Assembly (NCBI GenBank): GCA_022836615.1
Contig: MU405217.1
Location: 393,771 to 457,770 of the forward strand
Direction of reading: 5' to 3'
Source: Annulohypoxylon bovei var. microspora
Taxonomy: Eukaryota; Ascomycota; Sordariomycetes; Xylariales; Hypoxylaceae
Length of the DNA stretch: 64,000 nt
Positions 34,686 through 45,210 of the stretch are shown here, in pieces; position 1 is the stretch's first letter, and each line of letters opens with the position of its first letter. Below the pieces are notes generated by a model, which saw only the letters and a list, made by a program, of their open reading frames with translations, ran no database searches and had not been told where the DNA came from. The position numbers were made by a program, and so were the translations under genes.

Positions 34686-37600
34686 CTTGTGTGATGTTGA
34701 GTCTTGCTACAGCGCCAGGCTGTTGTTTACCGTCGCCAGAGGGACTGATACAAGGAGGTATATTATGTTTCTAAATGACTTGTTCCTACAACCCGGGTCG
34801 CCCACGGGGTAATAAAGCACAGGACAGTCCAGGCCATTTGGTCGGCCGTCGTATCCTACCAGCTACCTAACCGTTCGGGCAAATAATGATGCAAATCAAG
34901 AGGTTATCGTCTAAATCATTTGATTTCCGATCTATACAGCCTATTCCCTGGCGATCTTTAACATGATAGAGACCCGGGCCCACAGGAATATATAACATCG
35001 TCAATAGCAACGTAACATGTTCGTAGTCAGTGATGCATACGCGAGAAGCAGTGGATAGGAGCAATTTCGAGGTGTTCATTGGCCCTACAGTCCACCTTCC
35101 CCTTTTTGCGCAGTCGATACCTTCGAAACAGTTCCCATGGGCACCTCTTGGCATCTTGGCACGAGCAAGGACTTCGACGCGGCTTGCGTAATGCTGCCCG
35201 TTTCGGCGGAGGAAGCATCTCCACGATAACGTGTCTCTATGCGCTATCAAGATGTCAGCGAGAAGAAGCGCTAGAGCTAGGTAGCTAATACCACTACACA
35301 AGCTAATATGGAGATAAATTGCTTTTCTACCTAGACATTATAACAGTAGGAAAAAGGGAAACCTTTTTTTATTTGGAGTTTTTTTTATAACAAAACTCCC
35401 AACAGTCGAACAATAGACTGCAGGGTCCGTTGATTTCATATTACTAGTATGTCCCAACGGAAACATCCGCACATGATATTGATCCTCAGAATTGCATCTG
35501 GCATGATGTGGGGGCTCTTGGCCAAGTATAGGTACCGTACGAGGGTATACATGCATGCAGAATGTATGTATGCGACGAGGAATCCCTTGATGTGGTATGT
35601 GAACAGGGGTTGTCTACCGAGCCCCAAGTCGTGAAAATAACGTTATCTCGATGATCACACTGTCGATCATTTTCATTTACTGAGGTAGCATCACACAGCA
35701 ATTTACCGGGTAAGCAGATACGCGAAATGTATTGGCATTTTCGTGCCTAGATCCCTCCAAGACATGTCGTTCAATTTTCTGTAATTGTTAGCAGAAACAT
35801 AGCTCTGTTTTGTCTCACCGTGTTTCTCTGCAGAATGTTCGTTTTCGTGGGCCACTAAGAGCTTCCTGGTAACATTCTCGCAAGCCCGGATATCGACATC
35901 TCGGGAAATAATCTCACGGAGCCATCCCCCGAAAGCGCCGGGGCTGATTAGCCGGAGCTACAAAAGCGGGTTCCAGCAACGTTCGACATCAACTAGCACG
36001 ATGGCGTAAACCTCGATAAGCATATATCAGCGTCGTGGTCCTTGTTATATTCATTTCCCAAGCACATGTGCAAGAAAACTTGTACGACGACCCAGTCTAC
36101 GTTGAGCATATTGCCATGTAGTGTGCCAGCCTTCATTAAAATAAAGCGAGGATATGCTTGCGTGGCCCGACTTCGTCCTAAAGTCTTCGATTTGATGCTG
36201 TAAAGGCTTATGACGGAACCTGGTCTTCCTTGTTGACTCATGGCTGACAACGGGTACTTGCTTCAGCCCACCTGGGGATGGAGCACTTGGCGAGAATGGG
36301 AAGACGCCACAAGCAGTGGGAGTTACACGACAGATCTCTTCCATGTAACTAGCCGTTATCGACTGTTACGAATCTTCGTTTCATCAAGAGGCTGGTTGAA
36401 TTCGAGTGCGACTTCATTAGTGAATGGGTTACCGCGTCGTGGACCCGGTGTCCGAGTAACGTCTCATCACAGACAACTAGAATCTGCGTTTTCTGGATAT
36501 GGGAAACGCGGATTGTCTTCCGCTTCAGTCTATAATTTGTTATCTCCCTCTGCATATAAGTACTTCAAGGTGTAGTCATTACACTATAGTGAGTTCAATA
36601 GAAAATATATAGATGTGAATCAGATATAATAGATTGCATACTACCCAAGCTTCTGCATATATTATGTATGCTAGTCGGCCAACTGAATAGCTGCCGGGTA
36701 CCTACCTACCTAGATATGCAAAATCTTCTTAAACCACGAGCATTTTACAAATTGCTCGGGATAAAGCCTTAGCCGTGGAAGGACGCGTCCTCTGAAAATT
36801 TGATAGAGGTGCCGACATTCAGAGACCCCTTGAGGGTCGGGAGAATCTGTAAGCGGCTGATTAGACAATCCTGGCAATATTTGTATATGGTATAAACCGA
36901 GACTTGCGTTTTTATGTAACCCGAGACCCTAGCATACCAAGCCCGGAGGGAGTCGGATTCTAGTCGCAGTCGGGAACCTTGTTGTCATAGCATACCTCAT
37001 GGAGCTATGATTAGTACAAAATCAACTACAGGCGCAGATATCCACTACCTAGCAATATTGGGCGATGATCGTGATATGAATATTGCCTTTCCAGCGCCTT
37101 GCTTCCGTTCCAATATGCCATTTCATTCGTTACCAAGAGCCACCTATTTTGTATCTAAACAGTGTTAATAGTATTCCAGTGCGCGCTAGGTGTCTTGATT
37201 GTTGCTTTCTAGGTATTTATACGAAATAGGTAGACGAACCAATATGTTGAGAGAAATTTCAGTAAGATTATGTCTTGAGTATTATCTGCTCGACAACGGC
37301 GAAAGTCCGAATCTACATTTGTTAACCCGTTATAGCTAGGTATGCTATACAACATAGCCGTGTGCTATTATCATGCCTACATGAAATGCTCCGAAGCGAG
37401 ATCCCCAATTATAGTGGTTATAGTCCGCTAGCTTTCGATTTTGGGTTGGTCCCAAGGTCCACTGTGATGAATTAGTTTACATTTCTAAGACTATCTTAGG
37501 TACGACGCAAATACAATACTAACCTCTATGATCGGAATGGTGCACAGCAATCTCAGTTGAGCTCCCCCTTGAAACTTACTCGTAGCGGACCTCCGAGCAC

Positions 37601-38154
37601 GAATACTAGCTGTGAAGGAGCTCGAAGACGATACCACGATGTTCCGTTGTACATTGAGATGTGAGAGCATATGTCGGCGAAGAAAGGCAATTGTTTGGTT
37701 ACAATGCTTACATTATAACGCCTAGGGGCGGCAGCCTCATGCACACTTCCGATACCATATCTTCGGGTTTGATGTAGCTCTCAACGTCAAGAAGCCCGAC
37801 GTAGGTTCATATCGTGCTTTTAACATCATATCTATGAGATTGTTTCGATTCGGGGTATGTGTATCGAAATTCTCTGTAAATTGTTCGGACGAGGCTGTAT
37901 CCTAACTGTAGCTGCTGATATTGATGCGTCTAAGATCCTGCAAGTATCGGCCTATCACTTCTTAACGCCCAATTTGCTGTAGAAGCTTGGTTAGGCGATC
38001 GACCTGATATGAGGTATGAACAACAGCCCCACGGGCATGCCTGTCCACGTGTGAGCAAAATAGTACTATCGTATTAACTTAAGCTAGGTATGATCCCAAC
38101 TCTACGGACCACAGGTCACAGTGGTATTATCGTTGGTAAAGGGACCAATCAAGT
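34686..38154. other. Long intergenic stretch without convincing genes
   Basis: About 3.5 kb, mildly A+T-rich, with many short open frames on both strands and no recognisable domain, apart from the weak candidate at 34867-35301. Has a TACCTACC motif at 36698-36714. Composition is not RIP-like. Confidence 0.45.
34867..35301 (-). CDS. Possible small secreted protein exon or remnant
   Basis: A 144-codon open frame without an ATG at its start (it opens at a TTG). The N-terminal part is signal-like (ISYLALALLLADILIAHRD). The body has spaced cysteines: GNCFEGIDCAKRGRW, SRVCITDY and a GPGLYHVKDRQGIGCIDRK stretch. This arrangement reminds me of short cysteine-containing secreted proteins of plant-associated fungi, but I cannot name a family. 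If real, the start codon must lie in an upstream exon I could not identify, or the gene is a remnant. An in-frame TAA lies 15 codons upstream of the opening codon. Confidence 0.25.
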   Translation of the reverse strand: MCSGISYLALALLLADILIAHRDTLSWRCFLRRNGQHYASRVEVLARAKMPRGAHGNCFEGIDCAKRGRWTVGPMNTSKLLLSTASRVCITDYEHVTLLLTMLYIPVGPGLYHVKDRQGIGCIDRKSNDLDDNLLICIIICPNG

Positions 38155-39383
38155 TCAAACACGCGCGGAAACAATTCTGTGCGACAAGAAATCGGAGACA
38201 GCTCTCCTGCCATCGCCTCGAAACATCGCATCATTATGAAATGCCCCACCTACGGCTTTCCTCGACACTGGTAAATGGGTGTCTAGACACCTGTCATAGA
38301 GCTTTTGGCTGAGTTCTTGTGGAACAAGCTCATCCTTAGCTGCTTCTAAGATGAATATCCCCGGAGGATACTTTCCAGATCTATATTTTTCGGATATAGT
38401 TCCTAGATTCTTCCAACTGTCAAGGTGACTTCGAAGAAACGGCCAAAGATGCTGATAGGGTAACCACCTTTGTGGATAGAGAACCTCTAACATAGCACGA
38501 ATAGAGGTAAAGGGGGTTTCGAGAATTAGCGAGTCCAGATGTACATTTGTTGGCATTGGAGTCTCGGCAGCGAGATTGGTGGCTACTCCTGCGCCAATAC
38601 TTTGGCCCCAAAGCACAATCTTTGCCGGTGGCGTCGACTCATGATTTTCCCCGCCGTAAGTATTACGATGCATCTTGGAAATCCAGTGAAGAGCCGCGGC
38701 AGCATCCATATTGATACCTTTCTCGGTTGGGCGACCTCGTGATGTCCAATAACCTCTATAACTAAGGCATACCATAGTGCATCGGATATTCCCGGCATGC
38801 CATTGCATCGACCGCCTCTTCAGCATACATAACGCAGAAGAGAGATCGGGTAATCGTGGCGGGATCGATGAAGCATTCCCTATCACCGAGAGTTAGCTCA
38901 TGGAGTCGTACGCCACAGGACAGAGATGCAATGCGGACCCTGAAAATACAGGATGTAGAATGCAACGCTCGGCTGTACAGGCGTTGCACTGGAGCCAAGG
39001 TCCAAGTCTGTGATGCATAAAGCCAGATCTGTGCCGTCCGCAGCGCGGACTCTTTCCTCGCGCCAGCTAACACCAGCGCACCGGCTAGCATAGTCTTGAA
39101 TCTTTTCCCATCGCGAATTAGGCGGTAACCCGGGCATGTATATGATTTTGTTCTGAAAAATGACAAGCATAAAACATTTCCAGGTCCAAAGCGCTACGAA
39201 TAAGCCACTGAAGAGTACTGGAGCAAGCATCAAGCCTTGTAGACCATCGACGTGGTACTTTCTTCTGCATGTTAACGTGTTGTTGTCGTCGATGCGGGGT
39301 ATCGTGGAAGGTCGTGATGGGATATTGGCTAACTTGGAGAGGCGCCGAACGGGCATTCGGGAGAGGCCACGAATGAAGAGCAT
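38155..39383 (-). CDS. Alpha/beta hydrolase, ABHD13/Bem46-like, membrane-anchored
   Basis: 389 aa in two exons, 39383-38939 and 38879-38155, with a 59-nt intron (donor GTCCGC, branch CTAAC, acceptor GATAG) joining YILYFQG to NASSIPPR. One membrane segment near residue 55-75 (LMLAPVLFSGLFVALWTW) precedes the hydrolase fold. The nucleophile elbow is GQSIG with Ser242; a late Asp in AAKDELVP and His in GGAFHNDAMF complete the triad. The oxyanion region is in LSYRGYWTSRGRP. The family includes fungal Bem46-like and human ABHD13 proteins, serine hydrolases with poorly defined substrates at endomembranes. The N-terminal 40 residues are basic and could be a mitochondrial or ER anchor leader. The donor site is non-consensus, so the splice is likely but not certain. 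Confidence 0.8.
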
Positions 39384-40136
39384 GATTGGGGATTTGAGAA
39401 CATGGCTGGAGTGTCGTTTATGCAAGGTCAATGGACGCGCGAAATATGCGGGTGGATGGATGATTAGGACGATACACTTCTCGACATTAAAATAGAGGTG
39501 ACTGGAGTGGTTCGATATTAGTAATATTTTATATTCTATAATATTCTCATTGTCTTGGTGTTGAAGTTGGAGTGTTGTAGATTGTAGGTTTAAGTTAAGA
39601 TAAATTGATGGATGATGTTATCTCATTAAAAACGCTTAGGTAGGTACCTAGGTACCTCGTCACCCCGCCCAGCCCGCCGTCGTCCCTGCCCTAAAAGAGA
39701 GTTCTTTTTTAGTCCAATTGACCTGGTGAGAGAAGGTATTCAGATACTTCCTCGAAAAACTGTGACACAGCAGTCCCGGATGTACAGTGGACATCTCGCA
39801 ACCTGGAATTGGTGAGATAACAGCGTCATTATTGAAGGACCCTGCAGTACAGTACTTTCACGTGGTACATCCATGGATGCCATATTTGGAAAGCATTCCC
39901 CGCTTTTAGCGTTGAAATCGCCTAACTAAAGGGAAGGCTAGAACGTCATTGGGTTGATCGACCCACTGTGATACTGTAACGGGGAACTGGACGCTGGAGC
40001 TACGAAATTCAGCAGTCATATCTCCAAATATTCTACAACTTTCTTCCTGCTTAACTTGTTCTTCTCCGTTTCCGACTCCGAAATTCTTAGTCTTTTGTCC
40101 GCCTTTACAAAACAAAACAACATCAAACGATACACA
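39384..40136. other. Divergent promoter region, ABH / SDS22
   Basis: About 750 bases. It carries the longest copy of the TAGGTACC motif in the window, TAGGTAGGTACCTAGGTACC at 39637-39656. No gene seen. Confidence 0.5.
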
Positions 40137-41446
40137 ATGCCCGGACAAGTAAATGGAGAGCCGGGTCAAGAACCAACTCCCCACCACATAGAAGTGGTTG
40201 AAGAAGAATCTCGTTCCGAGCGGGGAGATAGCCAACAGCCTAGCCCCGGACTGAGGGATAGCAAAGGCTGGGATGGCAAATTACGAATTGATCGCAATGC
40301 TGTTCTTCAGAATCCCGAAGCTTTATCGGATCCCGACTATTCCGATGATGAGCATGTAGTCCCGGGTGAAGAGATTAGTGCCGATGAAGGTAAATAAATT
40401 CATTCATTTAATCCATCACCTTCTGGTAACATGATTATGATACGTCGATAAAATGCAACCGTGTTTGGTGTTGACAACTGCGTTTAGACCTTCTCGATGA
40501 TGAGGATCCCGATACAGACGACGTCAGTCTAGCCCACGCAAGAGTCTCTTCCATCCCTGCCCTTCGGTTAGAACGATTCAAAAAAACCGCGAGGTTATGT
40601 CTACGGCAGAACCTTATCCAACACATTGAGGGGATATCCGAATTAGGCCCCACCTTGGAAGAGCTCGATCTCTACGATAACCTCATTTCGCATATCAGGG
40701 GTTTAGACGACCTACTTAAACTTACCACCCTCGATCTCAGCTTCAACAAGATCAAGCATATCAAACATATCGAACACTTGACCGAACTCACCGATCTCTT
40801 CTTTGTTTCCAACAAGATCAGCACCATCGATGGGCTGTCCACCTTGACAAAACTTCGACAACTTGAATTAGGATCCAATAGGATAAGAGAGATCAAGAAC
40901 CTCGATGCATTGAAGAATCTAGAGGAGCTTTGGTTAGCAAAGAACAAGATCATCGAGCTCAAAGGTCTTGGTGGCCTGCCCAAACTAAGGCTTCTAAGCA
41001 TTCAGTCCAATCGAATCAAAGACCTCTCCCCTCTACGCGAAGCTCCCCAGTTGGAAGAATTGTACATCTCCCACAACGCTCTTGAAAGCCTCACCGGCCT
41101 GGACGGGAATCCTAACTTGACGACCATCGATATTTCGAATAACATGATCAAAAGTCTAGAAGGAGTTGGTAATCTGAAAAATATTGAAGAGATATGGGCG
41201 AGCTACAACCAACTATCCGACTTTGCAGACATTGAGCGGGAATTAGTCGACAAGGAAAATCTGACAACGGTATACTTTGAGGGAAACCCGGTGCAGCTGA
41301 GACAGCCTGCCCTATATCGGAACAAAGTGCGGCTGGCCCTCCCACAAGTCCAGCAGATAGACGCGAGTAAGTATCTCATCCAGAGTCAAATGATACATGC
41401 ATGTAACTAACTATGGCTCCAAATAGCTTTTGTGAAACCTATTTAA
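40137..41446 (+). CDS. sds22: Protein phosphatase 1 regulatory subunit SDS22
   Basis: 383 aa in three exons: 40137-40389, 40488-41366, 41427-41446. After an acidic N-terminal 130 residues come about ten tandem 22-residue SDS22-type leucine-rich repeats, for example LEELDLYDNLISHIRGLDDL and LRQLELGSNRIREIKNLDAL, ending with the LRR-cap sequence VYFEGNPVQ then QIDATFVKPI. The 20-nt last exon adds only six residues and the stop, and restores the family's conserved C-terminal end. SDS22 binds the PP1 catalytic subunit and controls its nuclear and mitotic activity. The ATG at 40137 follows an A-rich leader and is the first in a good context. Single-copy housekeeping gene in fungi. Confidence 0.93.
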
Positions 41447-42111
41447 TTATATCTTGACCCATGGCTGAGACGCGTTAGACGTAAGTCTCCCACACTGCAT
41501 TAGCACGGCGTTCAGGGGGTTCTATCATGAAGGGTCAGTTTAGCATCGAGCAAAGACAAGCTCGAGTTACCTTTTTGGCTATGTTTTCTTGGGAAAGGAG
41601 GCTCGTGCACGGATGACTTCCAGAATCGCAAACAACGGTTAGGACATTTCAGTTACAGCGAACATAGGCAGCCAGTGTACAGCATCGAATTTATGTCAAA
41701 GATATCCATAAGCTCACGCAAATGGGAATGTTGCATTTTCACGGTATATTCATCCCGTCAATGTTGATATCAGATACAGGTCAGAAAAGCCTCAGTCTAG
41801 ACACCGTTCTAGCGAAATGCTTCTTATGATCATAAGACTCTACAGTAACACCCGAAGTCGTTATATAAATTGATCCATTCCACATCGACGAGTAAGGTCC
41901 TCCTCTATCGGCACGTCGCTTATGTTTTTCAGATCTGGTCGTGTCGTGTCAAGTGCCTTGGCCCGAGATGCGGTTACGGGGACTTATTTAGCCAAAGATC
42001 CACATCTTTTCCGTGGTGAAGTACTAGAGAAGGACATGATGGTTAGCATTTACCCTGGTTTTAGTGCTAACAGAAATAATAAAATCAGGAAGAGTAGAGT
42101 GTTTAGGTAAG
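41447..42111. other. Convergent intergenic region
   Basis: About 660 bases between SDS22 and the aldo/keto reductase. No gene seen. A short exon of the reductase could begin just left of 42112 if its last intron is real. Confidence 0.45.
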
Positions 42112-43365
42112 CTATAAAATGAAGGGACAGTGAGTAGTGGCGCAACTTACATTCGAAGGCTGGTTAAAGCGAATGCCCGCATCCTTGGCAGTGATGCTAT
42201 CGATGTCGGCCTGCTCGAGATCGAATCCAGTACAGTCGAGGTTCTGCGCCATGACCTCAGGACGGACCGTCTTTGGGATTACGGCCAGTCCGCGCTGGGT
42301 CGCCCAGCGCAACAGAATCTGCGATGGCTGCTTGCCGTACTTAGCCGCCAGGCTCGTAATCAGGTCATCCTTCATTAAGGGTACCAAGGCCTCGGCGTGC
42401 TTGAAGCCGAACTCCAGGAAAGAGGCCGGTCCGAAGGAGGAGTAGGCCGTAACGGCGATGCCCTCTTCCTTGGCGAGGTTTATCAGCTCCTGTTGCACTA
42501 GGAATGGGTGGTGCTCGATCTGTAGGGCGGCTGGGGGGATTTTGGCGTATCGCAGCATGTCGTAGAGAAGCTGAGCCTGGAAGTTGGACACGCCGATCGA
42601 CTTCGCAAGGCCCTTGCCCACTAGCGATTCCATGGACGCCCAGGTCACATGAATCGGCGTGTTGGACCGTACGATCTGGGACTTGCCATCGTAGTGCCAT
42701 CCTGGAGGATATCGCACGGCCGGGTCGACGTATTTTAGGGCGCCAGGGAAATGGATTAAGTATAGGTCGAAGTACTCGAGGCCCCAGTCGGAGAGGGAGC
42801 GTCTAGCGGCGGGCTCGACCTTGTCGCCGTCCTCGAAGACAGGCCACAGTTTAGACGTGATGAAGAGGTCTTCCCGCTTCACAAGACCGTCCTTGATCGC
42901 GCGCGCCACACCATCCCCGCACTCTTTCTCGTTGCCGTAGTCTAATATCACGAAACAACATATTAGCGAATCACGATGGTAACCAGGTTATGTTGTGTAG
43001 CCCAGCTGTATGACCCAGGAAATCCACTTCCGGCTAGATTGGCATAGGTTTCCGATCTGCCCGAGATGCATGCAAAGGGGTCAGGGGTATCCCTGACGGC
43101 ATTGGCTAGCGGGGTAATGATACCCGAGGAGGGGCTTTTCATTGCTTTTTCTAGGTAATATTCTCGTCGCCAACCTTCGAGACACGGGAGAAAGGCGGGT
43201 GGCAGGTCACGGATCTCACTCACCACAAGCACCATCGAACAACCTGTAACCGGCCTTGATGGCATTGTAAACTGTATCCGCAGCAGTAGCGTTATCGACC
43301 TTCCACAGACCGAAACCCACTTGGGGCATCTCGTGGCCGCTGCTCAGCTTGATAGTCGGACCCAT
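42112..43365 (-). CDS. Aldo/keto reductase, xylose reductase-like
   Basis: 323 aa from exons 43365-43224 and 42941-42112, separated by an unusually long 282-nt intron. Catalytic tetrad complete: Asp44 and Tyr49 in FDGACDYGNEKE, Lys78 in FITSKLW, His111 in LYLIHFP. Also visible are the SIGVSNFQAQLL and ALQIEHHPFLVQQEL segments and an NADPH-site variant VIPKTVRPEVMAQNL (xylose reductases usually have IPKSN there). Predicted to reduce D-xylose and other aldoses to polyols. The open frame extends 48 codons upstream to an ATG at 43509 with an Arg-rich, acid-free leader, see findings. The final residues are uncertain: a GTAAGT site at about 42147 followed by TTTTATAG could be a last intron, which would replace the C-terminal tail. 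Confidence 0.88.
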
Positions 43366-45210
43366 CGTGTTGGTCGACCTTGTATTAATGTAACGATAGC
43401 TGTTAATAACTGGCTGATGATTCGATATTCTGGAACACCTCACGGGCGCAACGAAGCGACGGGGTAGTAGACGAGAATAGCGAGGAGAAGGGAGGATGAA
43501 AGATCGCATGGTTCTTCGCGGGATACCGTTGGTGGGAGCAAGTATCCTTTATACCTCCTACTCTCTACCACCACAAAAGTAAGTAAATATGTAAGCTACC
43601 CTATTGTCTATCCGTCTACTTTACGTCGAGCAGCATAGCCCTACTACCCGCGACCGCATTCCCCCATGTGGAGATAACCGCTTATTAAAGAACGTTTCGT
43701 TAGAGAAAGAAGGGGGAAATATGGGTTGGCTCTATCTCGCCGAACAGACCCCATAAAACTACAGTACTATCGTGGACTCATCTGACTTAACTGATTGGCG
43801 TGGATAATAGCTTCCCACGACGAGACGTATACTGGACTGCGAGCGAACATGATGGGGGGCATTCGCCCTTCTCTCATTTGTTCGTTTAAACGCAGGTCCT
43901 TGGACCCCAGAGTCAGCGGCCATTGGCGATCCAATATCTTCCAGAGGGGAAATGGGGGGAAAGGTGGGCGTAAGCGCATCTTGAGCTCGCTAGTAACAAG
44001 ACCGACGGATCACAGCTCTCACGCTATCTACGAGAACCCCCAACTAGCAACGCGAAGAGCGCGAATAGCGGCTCCTGATTTGCCTGGGGAGAATGATTTG
44101 GCCGAGACCCGAACTTGCTAACCTTAGTATCTATAACTGCTCCTCCTCATCCCATACATTTAGCCTAAATATAATCCGTGGATCTCATGGGGGTCCACCT
44201 GCGGCTAATTCTCCATTATCTCTGCATGCAACATCCCCCAATCTAACCTTGTCTCGTATCGTGAGGTTTCATTCCACGTTTTCCGCTGAGAACTACACCA
44301 CAAAGGAACTTCTGGTATTTACTATGTACTTGTCTCATCTTTGTCTCTTTTGAGTCATGCCTACTTACCTTACATCCGGCCAAATGGTATAGATTAGAAA
44401 AGTCGGAGATCTGCTTACTTGACCAATCATGATCCACCCTCTCCGCTGCCTCTTTAGATCGGACTTGGCGATCTCGTCGTGTACTTGATGAAATTTCAAC
44501 CTCGCGGCTCACAACTCTCTTCCTGAAGCTGGATATACGACAACTGTCCCGGGAACTCTTTTACATCCAGACCCCCTGGCATTATTCAGCCTATAAAAAC
44601 GTAACATCGCTACCAACCTTTTAGGTATATAATCTTCTCATTAAGTAGTTCATTGAAGTCTTCACAGTAGTCTTGTAGACTAAAGTTCTTTCTGACAAAG
44701 TAATTGTAGTAACCACCTAGATATATCTAAACAGTTTAAAATATTCCACATACCTATCTAATTAGGTAATCCTAATCCTCTATTATGTATTTCAATTCAC
44801 TTTTATGGTAAATTTTAACCAAACCAAAGAGATTAGATTTCTGCTGTTGTGAAAACCTTCAAATTTTAAGAAAGAGACCAAACGATTAAGTTGTTCTTCT
44901 AAATCATAAAAGTTTATATAAAATTACCATAGGTATCTATTCTTTGTTAGCAATTCCATAAAATGGAATAAAATCCGTACGGATGCAGACTTTATCCCTT
45001 TGTCAACTTGGACATTGTAATCGAGTAATTGTATTAAAGAAAATTCAACACGTTTGGCTTCTAATTAGGTGGCCTCTTAATAACAGGATAAGTAGGATTA
45101 TTTCGTCGCTTCCCTTACCTAAATATAGAGTAATATTTTTATTTAGTGCTTTTAGCGAGTATATCTTCCCCGGAACTATCCCTAAGTTCTAGTTTTACTC
45201 AATCGACAAT
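43366..45210. other. Divergent intergenic region
   Basis: About 1.8 kb; first 150 bases encode the possible alternative leader of the reductase. It is A+T-rich from 44640 on. No supported gene. Confidence 0.5.

Noticed and set aside
36240..36575. 111-codon + frame in the 3.5-kb gene-poor stretch
   Set aside because: No motif and overlaps equally long frames on the other strand; consistent with chance.
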